From positions 62,001 to 126,000 of the forward strand of contig JBAOHQ010000002.1 of the NCBI GenBank assembly GCA_037045185.1: 64,000 bases of DNA, written 5' to 3'. A model generated the notes under the pieces. The model did no database searches. It was given only the letters and a program-made list of their open reading frames with translations, and was not told where the DNA came from. Below, piece after piece: positions 1-8,466 of the stretch. The stretch is from JAKOUY01 sp037045185 (GTDB lineage Bacteria; Actinomycetota; Acidimicrobiia; Acidimicrobiales; Ilumatobacteraceae). The position numbers and the translations under genes were made by a program. Every line of letters begins with the position of its first letter. Positions within the stretch are counted from its first letter, which is position 1.

Positions 1-168
1 ATCGAGCGTGGGGCCGACGGTTCGATCACCGTGCAGGTGGCCTGCGCCAACATGGACGCCTTCCGGGCCTGGCTGTTCAGCTGGGGCACGCACGCCGTCG
101 TGGTGGGACCACCCGACGTGCGCCGGGCCATCGTTGACTGGCTCACCGACCTGGCGGGGCCGAGATGA
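1..168 (+). CDS. WYL-domain regulator, C-terminal fragment (PafB-like)
   Basis: Reading frame 1 is open from the window edge and ends in a TGA that overlaps the ATG of the next gene (ATGA). The 55 visible residues (ending VRRAIVDWLTDLAGPR) look like the WCX tail that closes WYL-domain transcription factors. Placement directly before a second WYL protein is the classic PafB-PafC pair, which in actinobacteria controls DNA-damage genes. Only the tail is present, so the family call rests mainly on context. Confidence 0.6.
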   Translation: MERGADGSITVQVACANMDAFRAWLFSWGTHAVVVGPPDVRRAIVDWLTDLAGPR

Positions 169-1136
169 GCGCCCGGCACGGGCCGCGCCCCGTCGCCGAT
201 CGGTTGCGCCGCCTGCTGGTGATGCTGCCCTGGCTGATGGAGCGTGGCGAGGTCCCTGTGGCCGAGATGGCCACCCGCTTCGACGTGTCCGAGCCCGAGC
301 TGATCCGTGACCTGGAGCTGGCCGCGGTCTGCGGCCTGCCGCCGTTCGTCGATGAGATGATCGACGTCTACATCGACGAGGGCGTCGTCTACACCGGCGT
401 GCCCCGCCTGTTCACCAGGCCGCTGCGGCTGACGGCGCCGGAGGGTTTCGCCCTGCTGGCCGCCGGGCGGGCGGCCCTGGCGCTGCCTGGCGCCGATCCC
501 GGCGGGGCACTGGCCAGGGCGCTGGACAAGCTGTCCGCGGTGCTGGGCGACGACGGCCTGGTCATCGACCAGCCGGCCCCGGCCGCCGTTGGCGACCTCA
601 CCGAGGCCGCCGGCCGAGGCGAGCGATTGACGATCACCCACTGGTCGCCGGCTCGCGACCGGGCCACCACACGCGAGATCACCCCACGGGCGGTCTTCAC
701 GGATCGCGGCGCGTGGTACGTGCTGGCCGACGACCACCTGCACGGCGAGGAGCGCACGTTCCGCATCGATCGCATCGAGTCGATCGAGCACACGGGCGTG
801 ACCGACGAGTTCCGCCCGGTCGCCGTCCCGGACTCGCCGCAGTGGTTCGCCGACTCCGATCTGCCGGTCGTGGTGATCCGCCTGCCGGCCGCCGACGAGC
901 GCCTGGTGGAGCAGTTCCCGATGGAGCACCGCCACCCCGACGGTGACCATGTCGAGTTCACGCTGCGGGTGACCACGCAGGAGTGGCTGGCGGCGCTGCT
1001 GCTGAGGCTGGGCCGCCGGGCCGAGGTCCGCTCGCCGGCCCGCTGGGGCGGGCTGCGCCAGCGGGCGGCAGCCGAGCTGCTGGAGCGCTACGCGCTCGAG
1101 CTGCTGGAGGGCTACGCGCCGATCGACGCCAGTTGA
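165..1136 (+). CDS. pafC: WYL-domain transcriptional regulator, PafC-like
   Basis: This 323-residue protein has an N-terminal winged-helix region (about 10-60, with the recognition-type stretch EMATRFDVSEPELIRDLEL). A central WYL domain (about 145-215) follows, with the signature AWYVLADDHL, then a C-terminal WCX region. It starts at an ATG overlapping the stop of the preceding WYL gene, so the two are translationally coupled. In actinobacteria PafB and PafC form a heterodimer that activates many DNA-damage genes after sensing single-stranded DNA; that role is inferred from the family. Its 3' end overlaps the convergent exonuclease gene by 25 bases. Confidence 0.8.
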   Translation: MSARHGPRPVADRLRRLLVMLPWLMERGEVPVAEMATRFDVSEPELIRDLELAAVCGLPPFVDEMIDVYIDEGVVYTGVPRLFTRPLRLTAPEGFALLAAGRAALALPGADPGGALARALDKLSAVLGDDGLVIDQPAPAAVGDLTEAAGRGERLTITHWSPARDRATTREITPRAVFTDRGAWYVLADDHLHGEERTFRIDRIESIEHTGVTDEFRPVAVPDSPQWFADSDLPVVVIRLPAADERLVEQFPMEHRHPDGDHVEFTLRVTTQEWLAALLLRLGRRAEVRSPARWGGLRQRAAAELLERYALELLEGYAPIDAS

Positions 1137-1684
1137 TCCACGGACGTGACTCCCGCGGCAGCGAGCAGGTGGGGGAGCAGGGCGGCCGTGGCATCGGCAT
1201 CGGCCAGGGCGTCATGGGGATGGACCAACTCGACGCCGTAGCGCCGGCACAGCTCGCCGAGGCGGTGGGAGTGCTGGCGCTGCGGGTCCAGGCGGCGTGA
1301 CAGCCTCAGGGTGCACAGCGGTGTGCCGATGGCCAGCTCGACCCCGGCACGGCGCGCCGCCTTGCGCAGGAAGGCCACGTCGAACTGGGCGTTGTGGGCC
1401 ACGAACTGGGCCCCGCGCAACCGCTCGCCCAGCGCGGCGAGCACCTCACCGGCCGGTGGAGCGGTGCGCAGCCTGCCACGGGTGATCCCGTGAATGCGGG
1501 TGGGGCCGACCCGGTAGAACCACCGCCGGCGCGGCGCCAGCAGGCTGGAGTAGCGGTCGATCACCTGGCCGGTTCCGGTGACGACCACGACACCGACCTG
1601 GAGCACGTGATGGCGGCGCAGTGACAGCCCGGACGTCTCGACATCGACCACGGCGAACCGGGTGTCGTCGATCGGTGCGCTCAT
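1112..1684 (-). CDS. DEDDh 3'-5' exonuclease (DnaQ-like)
   Basis: The protein has about 190 residues. All three exonuclease motifs are visible: Exo I VDVETSG near residue 14, Exo II HNAQFDVAFL near 100, and Exo III HDALADADAT near 160, with the His of the DEDDh subclass. Such proteins remove nucleotides from 3' ends, as proofreading subunits or stand-alone repair exonucleases. I chose the ATG at 1684, just before the first conserved strand; an upstream ATG would add 36 arginine-rich residues with no family match. It converges with the WYL gene. The exact substrate cannot be told. Confidence 0.85.
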   Translation of the reverse strand: MSAPIDDTRFAVVDVETSGLSLRRHHVLQVGVVVVTGTGQVIDRYSSLLAPRRRWFYRVGPTRIHGITRGRLRTAPPAGEVLAALGERLRGAQFVAHNAQFDVAFLRKAARRAGVELAIGTPLCTLRLSRRLDPQRQHSHRLGELCRRYGVELVHPHDALADADATAALLPHLLAAAGVTSVDQLASIGA

Positions 1685-1719
1685 GCGGCTCACCCTACGC
1701 CAGGGGTGCGCGACGGTGG

Positions 1720-3093
1720 TCAGAGCAGTTCGGCCGCCAGGCTGGCAACCTCGCTGCGCTCGCAGGCGGTGAGGGTGACGTGACCGAAGCACGGCTGGCC
1801 GCCGAAGGCCTGGATCAGGATGGCCAGGGCGTTGTTGGACTCACCGAGGTACGGCGCGTCGATCTGGCTCGTGTCACCGGTGAACACCACCTTGGTGTCC
1901 TCGCCGACGCGGGTGAGGACGGTCTTCAGCGTGGTGGGCTCGAGGTTCTGGGCCTCGTCGACGACGACGAACTGGCGGTGCAGGCTGCGACCACGCAGGA
2001 ACGTCACCGATTCGAGCGACAGTTGGTTGCGGCCCACCAACTCGTCGACCAAGCGGTGAGCGTCGAGATCGCTGCGCCGGTCGGTCAAGGCGACGATGGC
2101 GTCGTGGATCGCCGACATCCATGGGTCGAGCTTCTCGTCCAGGCCGCCGGGCAGGAACCCGACGTCGGCTCGCCCCACGGGCACCAGTGGGCGGTACACG
2201 GCGAGGCGTTCGAACATCCGCCGTTCGACCACCTGCTCCAGCCCGGCGGCAATCGCCACCAGCGTCTTGCCCGTGCCGGCGCGGCCGTCGAGGGCCACGA
2301 CGCTGACCGACGGGTCGAGCAGCAGGTCGAGGGCGAAGCGCTGCTCCTTGCTGCGCGGCCGCAGCCCCCACGCTTCGGTGGCGCTGTGCCCGAGCGTGAC
2401 CAGTTCGGCCCCACGCCGCCTGGCAAGAGCCGACTGGGATCCGTGACGAAGCACGGCGTACCCGTTCTCGCCCGGCGCGCCGTCCACGCCCGAGGCCGGG
2501 ACCCGCCCGTGGGCGTACAGCACGTCGACGACGTGCTCGCCGGTCTCGATGGTGACCCATCCGGCGTCACGGTGATCCACGGGCACGCCGGCCGGCTGGT
2601 GCTCGCGCGCCTGCAGTCCAAGGTGCGCGGCCTTGATCCGCAGCGCGGCGTCGTTGGACACCACCACCGTGGGGTGGTCGAGGGCCTGGCCCAGCGCTGC
2701 CCCGATGATCCGGTTGTCCTCCTTGGCCGGGTCGAGGCCGTGCTCGATCAGCAGGTGCTTCTGCACGCCGTTGATCTCGATGCGGACCGTTCCCGGGCGG
2801 GAGTTGCCGTGGCGGGCGATGGGTGTGGGGTCGGCCAGCGAACCCCCGGCGCCGACACGCAGTTCCTCCAGCGTGCGCAGCGCGCTCCTGGCCGCTCGCC
2901 CCACGTCGTCCATCCGTGCCTTGAGTCCGTCGAGCTCCTCGATCACCGTCAGCGGGATGACGACATCGCAGTCGTGGAACTCGGTGACGCACGCCGGGTC
3001 GGCGATGAGCACCGACGTGTCGAGGACGAGCGTGTGCCGAACGAGCCGATCGTTGTCGGCATCGCGGCGAACAGAGGGCAGCAACTCGGTCAC
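1720..3093 (-). CDS. PhoH-family ATPase with N-terminal PIN domain
   Basis: This protein of about 457 residues has a PIN-type nuclease domain first (LVLDTSVLIADP near residue 20, acidic residues around TVIEELDGLKARMDD). A PhoH ATPase domain follows, with Walker A GRAGTGKT and Walker B VVVDEAQNLEP. This architecture (PhoH2/YlaK type) is linked to RNA unwinding and cleavage. I prefer GTG 3093 because AGGAG lies exactly five bases upstream (3099-3103); an in-frame ATG at 3120 would place that site inside the gene. It ends 36 bases before the exonuclease start on the same strand and may be co-transcribed with it. Confidence 0.85.
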   Translation of the reverse strand: MTELLPSVRRDADNDRLVRHTLVLDTSVLIADPACVTEFHDCDVVIPLTVIEELDGLKARMDDVGRAARSALRTLEELRVGAGGSLADPTPIARHGNSRPGTVRIEINGVQKHLLIEHGLDPAKEDNRIIGAALGQALDHPTVVVSNDAALRIKAAHLGLQAREHQPAGVPVDHRDAGWVTIETGEHVVDVLYAHGRVPASGVDGAPGENGYAVLRHGSQSALARRRGAELVTLGHSATEAWGLRPRSKEQRFALDLLLDPSVSVVALDGRAGTGKTLVAIAAGLEQVVERRMFERLAVYRPLVPVGRADVGFLPGGLDEKLDPWMSAIHDAIVALTDRRSDLDAHRLVDELVGRNQLSLESVTFLRGRSLHRQFVVVDEAQNLEPTTLKTVLTRVGEDTKVVFTGDTSQIDAPYLGESNNALAILIQAFGGQPCFGHVTLTACERSEVASLAAELL

Positions 3094-3360
3094 GGTCGCT
3101 CCTGGGAGGCGAGGGCGCATCGGGGTGTTCCGTCGTGGCGCAACGTGTCATGTTGTAGCGCTCGGACAGCCCGTCGCGGTGGATGCTCGCAATCGGCCTC
3201 CCCGAATTCACCCTCCGTTCCCGGTCGCCCGCGACGACGTGAACAGATAGTTGCATTTGCAACAACAATGGTGCTTGAAAAACGCCTGGCCAGCCTGTTC
3301 GCTATGTCCCGTAACCCACCGTTACTCAGAGATACAGGTACCTGGAGGTACATCGTCACA
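3094..3360. promoter_or_regulatory. Divergent control region between PhoH gene and HU gene
   Basis: About 267 bases separate the two divergent starts. A short inverted repeat GTTGC-ATTT-GCAAC sits at 3250-3263 and could be an operator. A GGAGG motif at 3343-3347 lies 13 bases before the HU start, a little far but usable. The stretch is clearly more AT-rich from 3240 onward than the flanking genes, as expected for a strong promoter, but I cannot place -35 and -10 boxes with confidence. Confidence 0.4.
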
Positions 3361-3645
3361 ATGACCAAAGCAGAACTGATTGAAGCAGTGGCCAAGTCCG
3401 CCGGAGTGTCCAAGGCGGACGCCGATCGCACGATCGGCGCCTTCTTCGACACCGTGGTTGCGACCGCGAAGAAGGGCGACAAGGTGGCGTGGCCGGGGTT
3501 CGGCTCCTTCAGCACCTCGAAGTCCAAGGCCCGTACGGGTCGTAACCCCCAGACCGGCGCCGCGGTGAAGATCGCCGCGTCGACCCGGATGAAGTTCACC
3601 TCGAGCACCACGCTCAAGGCTGCCCTCAACAAGAAGAAGAAGTAA
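3361..3645 (+). CDS. hup: HU-family nucleoid DNA-binding protein
   Basis: The 94-residue protein aligns along its whole length with HU: MTKAELIEAVAKSAGVSK at the start, GFGSFSTSKSKARTGRNPQTG in the beta-arm region, and a short lysine tail (NKKKK). HU binds and bends DNA without strong sequence preference and compacts the nucleoid. Many actinobacterial HU proteins carry a long lysine/alanine tail in the same polypeptide. Here the tail is short and a separate lysine/alanine-repeat gene follows 22 bases later, which suggests a split arrangement. Confidence 0.95.
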   Translation: MTKAELIEAVAKSAGVSKADADRTIGAFFDTVVATAKKGDKVAWPGFGSFSTSKSKARTGRNPQTGAAVKIAASTRMKFTSSTTLKAALNKKKK

Positions 3646-3667
3646 CCAGGAAACCCCGAAAGGACAC

Positions 3668-3995
3668 ATGACCATGGCAACGAAGAAGGCCGCTCCGGCC
3701 AAGAAGGCCGCTCCGGCGAAGAAGGCTGCTCCGGCGAAGAAGGCTGCTCCGGCGAAGAAGGCTGCTCCGGCGAAGAAGGCTGCTCCGGCGAAGAAGGCCG
3801 CTCCGGCGAAGAAGGCCGCTCCGGCGAAGAAGGCCGCTCCGGCCAAGAAGGCTGCTCCGGCCGAAGAAGGCCGCTCCGGCCGAAGAAGGCCGCTCCGGCC
3901 GAAGAAGGCCGCTCCGGCCAAGAAGGCCGCTCCGGCCAAGAAGGCCGCTCCGGCCAAGAAGGCCGCTCCGGCCGAAGAAGGCCGCCAAGAAGTAA
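3668..3995 (+). CDS. Histone H1-like KKAAPA-repeat protein (frame disturbed)
   Basis: After a short start the protein is built from sixteen KKAAPA units encoded by 18-base repeats, and in the restored frame it ends KKAAKK at the TAA 3993-3995. Four units carry one extra G (GGCCG in place of GGCC or GGCG), so the length is one base over a multiple of three. Read literally, the frame leaves the repeat for EEGRSGRRRPLRP, returns, and then runs through the terminator hairpin to 4111, which argues for sequence error. Lysine/alanine-rich tails of this kind bind DNA electrostatically. It probably shares a transcript with the HU gene. AAGGA at 3659-3663 is the likely ribosome site. Confidence 0.75.
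3683..3974 (+). repeat. Tandem 18-bp repeat array coding KKAAPA
   Basis: There are sixteen head-to-tail units, twelve of 18 bases and four of 19, giving exactly 292 bases. Units differ by synonymous third positions (GCC, GCT or GCG for alanine). The 19-base units all end in GGCCG, as if a unit ending in GCC and one ending in GCG had been merged in the consensus. Confidence 0.9.
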
Positions 3996-4020
3996 CCGAT
4001 CCAGCGGATCAGCGCGGTGT

Positions 4021-4050
4021 GACGAACGGGGGCTTCGGCCCCCGTTCGTC
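4021..4050 (+). terminator. Hairpin terminator after the histone-like gene
   Basis: This is a perfect 13-bp stem (GACGAACGGGGGC) closed by a TTCG tetraloop and its exact complement. It lies 25 bases past the restored stop codon. There is no T-run after it, as is common for terminators in high-GC actinobacteria. Confidence 0.8.
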
Positions 4051-4094
4051 GCGTCCGCGGCCGGGTCGCCGGCAGCCAGCGGTAAGGTCGGCCG

Positions 4095-4885
4095 ATGATC
4101 ACCCTCTGTGAGGACCTCGCTGCGGAACACGCCGACCTCGAGGCGCTGGTCGCCACCCTGGACGAGCAGGTCTGGCGCACGCCGACGCCCGCGCCAGGCT
4201 GGGACATCGCCGATCAGATCAGCCACCTGTGGTTCTTCGACCAGCGCGCCGCGCAGGCGCTCACCGACCCCGATGCCTTCCTGGCCGAAGCCGCCACGCT
4301 CCTGGCCACGGGGCGCACGACGGAGATCTCCGTCGAGCCGGCCAGGGCGATGACCGGCGCCGCGCTCCTCGATCACTGGCGGACCGATCGCCAGCGACTC
4401 CTCGATGCGGCGGTCGGCGTCGACCCGAAAGCGCGGGTGCCCTGGTACGGGCCGGCGATGTCGGCGCGCTCGTGCCTCACGGCGCGGCTGATGGAGACCT
4501 GGGCCCACGGCGTGGACATCGCCGACGCACTCGGCGTCGGAGCTGCAGCGCCACCGCCCGTCTGCGCCACGTGGCCCACATCGGCGTCCATGCCCGGCCG
4601 TTCAGCTACATGCTCCATGGCCTGGAGGTCCCCGGCGACCCGGTGTTCGTCGACCTCGACGGTCCCGCAGGTGAGGTGTGGACCTGGGGCGAGCCGGGGC
4701 CCGACCGGGTCACCGGTCCGGCGTTGGACTTCTGCCTGGTGGTCACCCAGCGGCGCAACATCGCCGACACCGCGCTGCACGTCACCGGGGACGCCGTCCA
4801 GTGGATGTCGATCGCCCAAGCGTTCGCCGGCGGCCCGGGCGCCGGCCGCCCGCCAACTGGTTCCCCGGCTACAGGTCCGTCATGA
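4095..4885 (+). CDS. TIGR03084-family metal-binding protein (one frameshift)
   Basis: The first part (MITLCEDLAAEHADLEALV... to about 4540) is a DinB-like mycothiol maleylpyruvate isomerase N-terminal domain with the metal-site motif QISHLWFFD. The second part, in another frame, carries the family's C-terminal signature: RLRHVAHIGVHARPFSYM, WTWGEP, LDFCLVVTQRR and WMSIAQAFAGG. One base appears to be missing near 4545; otherwise both halves are full length and in order. Members of this fold are thiol-dependent enzymes in mycothiol-making actinobacteria, but TIGR03084 itself has no established reaction. Its 3' end overlaps the convergent PIG-L gene by 17 bases. Confidence 0.8.
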
Positions 4886-5639
4886 GGTGAAAGGCCTCGG
4901 CAGCGGCCATCCCGTGCGCAGCCCCCAGCGACTCGAGGGCCTCACGGATCCGGCGGTCGAAGGCGACCAATCCGGCGTCGTCGGTGGCGTGCATCGTGCT
5001 CTCGAACTGGCTGGCATGGGCGTGCAGAGCGGCGAGCTTGCGGTCGATGTCGGCCTCGTCGGCCGGTTCGAGGTGGTTGATCTCGTCGGCCTCGAACAGC
5101 AACAGGGCCTCGGGCCGATGTGGCGCCAACCCCAGATCGGCGAAGAAGTGCGGGTCGCGGGCGGCAACGATGCCATCGCACGCCAGGAGGCCGGCGTGGC
5201 GATGGTCGGGGTGCAGGCGGTACCGCTTCCACGGGTCATGGCCGAGGACCACCGCCGGGCGGACCCGGCGGATCACCTCGGCCACCCGCCGCCGCTCGTC
5301 GATCCCGCTGGCCAGCTCACCGTCGACGTAGTCCAGGAAGAACACCGACCCGGCCGCATCTCCGGCGAGGGCCACGGATGCGGCGCGCTGCTCGTCACGG
5401 CGGATCCGGCGCAACGCGTCGAGGTCGGCCTGCGGGTCCCAGGTTCCCTTCGACCCGTCGGTGCAGATCAGGTGGTGGACCACGCACCCCTGGCGAGCCC
5501 ACGCCGACAGTGTCGCCCCGGCGCCGAACTCGACGTCGTCGGGGTGGGCGCCGATGGCCAGCGCTGACGACGGCGTGGGCATCCGGCTGCTGACGGTCAC
5601 CGGTCCGGCAGGCGGCTGGCCAGGAGTGTTGGCGTTCAT
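4869..5639 (-). CDS. PIG-L (LmbE-like) zinc deacetylase
   Basis: This 256-residue protein carries both PIG-L hallmark motifs: AHPDDVEFG near the N-terminus (zinc ligands His and Asp) and RLHPDHRHAG in the second half. The family removes acetyl groups from N-acetylglucosamine-type sugars, as MshB does in mycothiol synthesis, or acts in antibiotic and sugar pathways. I chose the ATG at 5639 because it overlaps the stop of the upstream cofC gene (ATGA). An upstream ATG at 5651 lies inside cofC. Whether this is MshB itself cannot be decided from sequence alone. Confidence 0.85.
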   Translation of the reverse strand: MNANTPGQPPAGPVTVSSRMPTPSSALAIGAHPDDVEFGAGATLSAWARQGCVVHHLICTDGSKGTWDPQADLDALRRIRRDEQRAASVALAGDAAGSVFFLDYVDGELASGIDERRRVAEVIRRVRPAVVLGHDPWKRYRLHPDHRHAGLLACDGIVAARDPHFFADLGLAPHRPEALLLFEADEINHLEPADEADIDRKLAALHAHASQFESTMHATDDAGLVAFDRRIREALESLGAAHGMAAAEAFHLMTDL

Positions 5640-6221
5640 CGCTCGATCCAACCATCCAGCAGCGGGTGGCGGAGATCATCGGGCCGGTCGACGTCGAGCG
5701 CCAGTCGGGGGTCACGCACGACCCGCAGGTCGACGCCGAGGTCGGCGGCGCGTGCCGAATGGTGGCGGAAGCTGGCCGGCCCGTACTGGAACGGGAAGGC
5801 CAAGGTCGGTGGGGAGGGCGATCACGTTGGTCCCGTCGCCGTGGCGGTCGGGCACCAGGGTGACGGTGCCCGCGGTGGCGAGCCGGGGCAGGCGGGTCGC
5901 CAGCGGCAGGTCGCTGTGGGCGACCACGACATGGTCGTATCCGGCGTCGCCCACCTCGGCCACGCCCGCTTCGACCGCGCCGTTCAACCCGCGGTCGGGC
6001 ATCCACAGCACCTTGGCGTGGTTGGCCACGGCGAACTCGGCGACCTCGTCGTCGTCGCAGACCACGAAGCGGTCGAGCGGGGCGCCGGCGGCCAGCACGG
6101 TGGCGGCCATCCGCCGTGCCAGCGCGGCCCGCTCCTGGGCGCCAAGAGCTGCGGCGAGGCGGGCCTTGGCGGCATGGAACGCCTTGATCGGCACGACCAC
6201 GGCGGAGTCCACGCCGAGCAT
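5636..6221 (-). CDS. cofC: 2-phospho-L-lactate guanylyltransferase CofC (one frameshift)
   Basis: The N-terminal part (VVVPIKAFHAAKARLA, VVCDDDEV, HSDLPLA, VTLVPDRHGDGTNVIALP) is a CofC-type nucleotidyltransferase, which activates the phospholactate or phosphoenolpyruvate precursor of cofactor F420. Near 5803 a one-base insertion moves the frame. In the shifted frame the expected tail follows at once (FPFQYGPASFRHH...RLALDVDRPDDL...) and stops at 5636, overlapping the deacetylase start. I prefer ATG 6221, with GTG 6230 possible. The following hypothetical gene is divergent, with a 43-base gap. Confidence 0.85.
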
Positions 6222-6264
6222 CGTAGGCACCTACGCTCGCTGCGATGTGTAGGGACCCGCGCAG

Positions 6265-7395
6265 ATGACCATGATCGGCACCCTCGGCCAGGCTTGGCGT
6301 GGCCGGGTGACGCCGTGGGGAGACGTCGAGGTCCCCGGTGCGCCGCCGCTGGCCTGGTTCGTCGCCGCCGACGATGGCTGGCGCCACCCGGCGCGGGAGA
6401 CCAGCACCCGCCAGCGCCGGGTGGGCGGCGCCCCCGTGGTCGAAACCAAGCTGCGCGTCCCCGGCGGCGCCGTCGTCCACACCGTGTGGTGCAGCGCCGA
6501 CCGCGGCGGGATGACCTTCGTGATGGTCCGCAACGACTCGCCGCTGCCCATCGCCGTGGCCTTCTCCCGCGGCGACCTGTGGCTGCCGCGCCCGCCGACG
6601 GACGTGCCGATCGAGGGGATCGAGCTCCCCGCCGGCTCGGTGGTGCTGCCGGTGGGCCACGCGGCGAGTGCCGTGGTCGGTGTGGCCCATCGCGGGTCGC
6701 CGCCGCCGCCAGGCGGGCCGGCGCCCGCGGTGGAACCGGTGATCAACGGCTGGCGCACCCTCGCCGAGCGAGCCTCGCGGCTCACCCTGGCCGACCCCGG
6801 CGCGGCCGACGACGTCGTCGCCCGGCGCTGTGACGTGGCCCTCGACTCGCCGGGCGCCGACGACGAGTCCGTGCTGGTGGCCGCCGGTGAGGTGGCCCGG
6901 ATGGGCCTGACCGATCGAGTGGACCCGGTGGAGATCGCCGCGGGTGTGGAACGGCTTCTGCGGTCGGGGCGGACGGACTGGTCGGTGCGTGCCGCACTGC
7001 GCGGCGCTCGCCTGGCCCTCGCCACCGTCGACGAGTCACGAGCTGTCGACGACCTGCGCCGCGCGGTCCGGGCCAGATCGTGGGCGGCGGCGCCGGCGGA
7101 CCGCCCCGACGGCGTGCTTGGCGTGCCGTGGACCGAGCAACGCCTGGTTGCCGACGATGCCACGCTGTTCCCGTCGGGCTTCGCCCGGGACTGGCTCGGG
7201 GTCCCGCTGGAAGCCCACGGCGTAGCCGTCGACGCAGCCAGCGTGTCGTTCGGCATCCGCTGGCATGGCGCCCGCCCGGCCGTGCTGTGGGAGATCACCG
7301 GCGGGCCGGTCACCCTCACGTCGGCCGCGGCCCCCGGCTGGTCGAGCACCCTGGCACGCGGCGAGGCGCTGTGGCCGGCCCCGGGCGATGTGTGA
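6265..7395 (+). CDS. Conserved hypothetical protein, 376 residues
   Basis: I do not recognise this family. The first half (about 1-150) is beta-rich, with motifs such as WFVAADDGWRHPARE and VVHTVWCSADRGG and alternating hydrophobic strands. The second half (about 180-300) is helical, and the C-terminus returns to strands (VSFGIRWHGARPAVLWEITG). It has no signal peptide or membrane segment. The gene is divergent from cofC and followed 66 bases later by selD. Similar open frames near F420 genes exist in actinobacteria as far as I recall, but no function follows from that. Confidence 0.7.
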   Translation: MTMIGTLGQAWRGRVTPWGDVEVPGAPPLAWFVAADDGWRHPARETSTRQRRVGGAPVVETKLRVPGGAVVHTVWCSADRGGMTFVMVRNDSPLPIAVAFSRGDLWLPRPPTDVPIEGIELPAGSVVLPVGHAASAVVGVAHRGSPPPPGGPAPAVEPVINGWRTLAERASRLTLADPGAADDVVARRCDVALDSPGADDESVLVAAGEVARMGLTDRVDPVEIAAGVERLLRSGRTDWSVRAALRGARLALATVDESRAVDDLRRAVRARSWAAAPADRPDGVLGVPWTEQRLVADDATLFPSGFARDWLGVPLEAHGVAVDAASVSFGIRWHGARPAVLWEITGGPVTLTSAAAPGWSSTLARGEALWPAPGDV

Positions 7396-7461
7396 CTGCC
7401 ATGTCGCCCTCCCAGCACTCCTCGGTCGTGGAGCTGCCGGCCGCCCCGTAGCCTGGCTGTC

Positions 7462-8466
7462 GTGACCGAAGCCGTCGAGCAGCTCCGACTCACGGAGTGG
7501 ACGTCCTGCGGCGGGTGTGCCGCCAAGTGGGGCGCCTCGCTGCTGGCCGGGCTGGTGGACGAGCTGCCCGGTGGCGCCGATCCGTCCCTCCTCGTCGGCC
7601 TGGCCCCGTTCGACGACGCCGCCATCTACCGGCTCACCGACGACCTGGCCCTCGTCTCCACCACTGACTTCTTCCCACCACTGGTGGACGACCCGGCGGA
7701 CTTCGGGGCGATTGCCGCGGCCAACGCCTGCAGCGACGTGTTCGCCATGGGGGGCCGGGTGACGATCGCCGTGAACATCGCCGCCTTCCCCGAGCACTTC
7801 CCGCGCCACGCCATCGCCACCATCTTCGAGGCCGCCGCAGCGGTGGTCGCCGAAGCCGGTGGCTCCGTGGCCGGCGGGCACACGATCCGCAACCCGGAGC
7901 CGATCTTCGGTCTGGCCGTGCAGGGCCTCGTTCACCCGGACCGCGTGTTCCGCAAGGGTGGCGCCCGCCCCGGAGATCTGCTCGTGCTGGGCAAACCGCT
8001 CGGCACCGGCCTGGTGCTGGCCGGTGGCGCCGATGCCGACCGCGCCGCGGCCATCGCCGGGATGCGCCGGCTGAACCGTTCGGCCGCAGAAGCGCTCGGC
8101 TCGCTTGGCGCTTGTGTCCACGCCGTCACCGACGTCACGGGCTACGGCCTGGCCGGGCACGGGTGGGAGATGGCCGAGCGCAGCGCGGCGCATCTCATGA
8201 TCGACACCGCGGCGCTGCCCGCGTATCCGGGGGCGCGCCACGCGGCGGCCAGCGGTGTGCGAACCGGCGGCGACCCGCGCAACCGTGACTACGTGGCCGG
8301 GCGCCTCCTGTCCAGCGCCGATCCGGCCGGCGAGGCGTTGTGCATGGATCCGCAGACCTCTGGCGGATTGCTGGCCGCCGTGGCCCCCGCCGCGGTGGGT
8401 GACCTGGACGGCTTCACCGTCATCGGCGAGGTTGGCGACGGCCCCGCCCGGCTGACGCTGCGCTGA
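7462..8466 (+). CDS. selD: Selenophosphate synthase (selenide, water dikinase)
   Basis: The 334-residue protein makes selenophosphate from selenide and ATP. The catalytic loop near the N-terminus reads SCGGCAAKWG, a cysteine form of the usual Cys/Sec site with its lysine. Other landmarks are FDDAAIY, STTDFFPP, NACSDVFAMGG, GGHTI, VTDVTGYGLAGH and MDPQTSGGLL. It starts at GTG 7462. The TGA stop shares its A with the ATG of rnhB, so the two genes are coupled. No selA, selB, tRNA-Sec or YbbB-type gene is visible in the window, so the selenophosphate sink is unknown here. Confidence 0.95.
   Translation: MTEAVEQLRLTEWTSCGGCAAKWGASLLAGLVDELPGGADPSLLVGLAPFDDAAIYRLTDDLALVSTTDFFPPLVDDPADFGAIAAANACSDVFAMGGRVTIAVNIAAFPEHFPRHAIATIFEAAAAVVAEAGGSVAGGHTIRNPEPIFGLAVQGLVHPDRVFRKGGARPGDLLVLGKPLGTGLVLAGGADADRAAAIAGMRRLNRSAAEALGSLGACVHAVTDVTGYGLAGHGWEMAERSAAHLMIDTAALPAYPGARHAAASGVRTGGDPRNRDYVAGRLLSSADPAGEALCMDPQTSGGLLAAVAPAAVGDLDGFTVIGEVGDGPARLTLR

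Noticed and set aside
1621..3360. Long plus-strand open frame running opposite the PhoH gene into HU
   Set aside because: It is an antisense shadow: the minus strand holds Walker and PIN motifs with a good ribosome site, and the plus reading has no family pattern before the HU start at 3361.
3683..3974. CRISPR-like repeat array
   Set aside because: Units are contiguous with no spacers and code for KKAAPA; the 55.0 kb hexamer array likewise lacks spacers.
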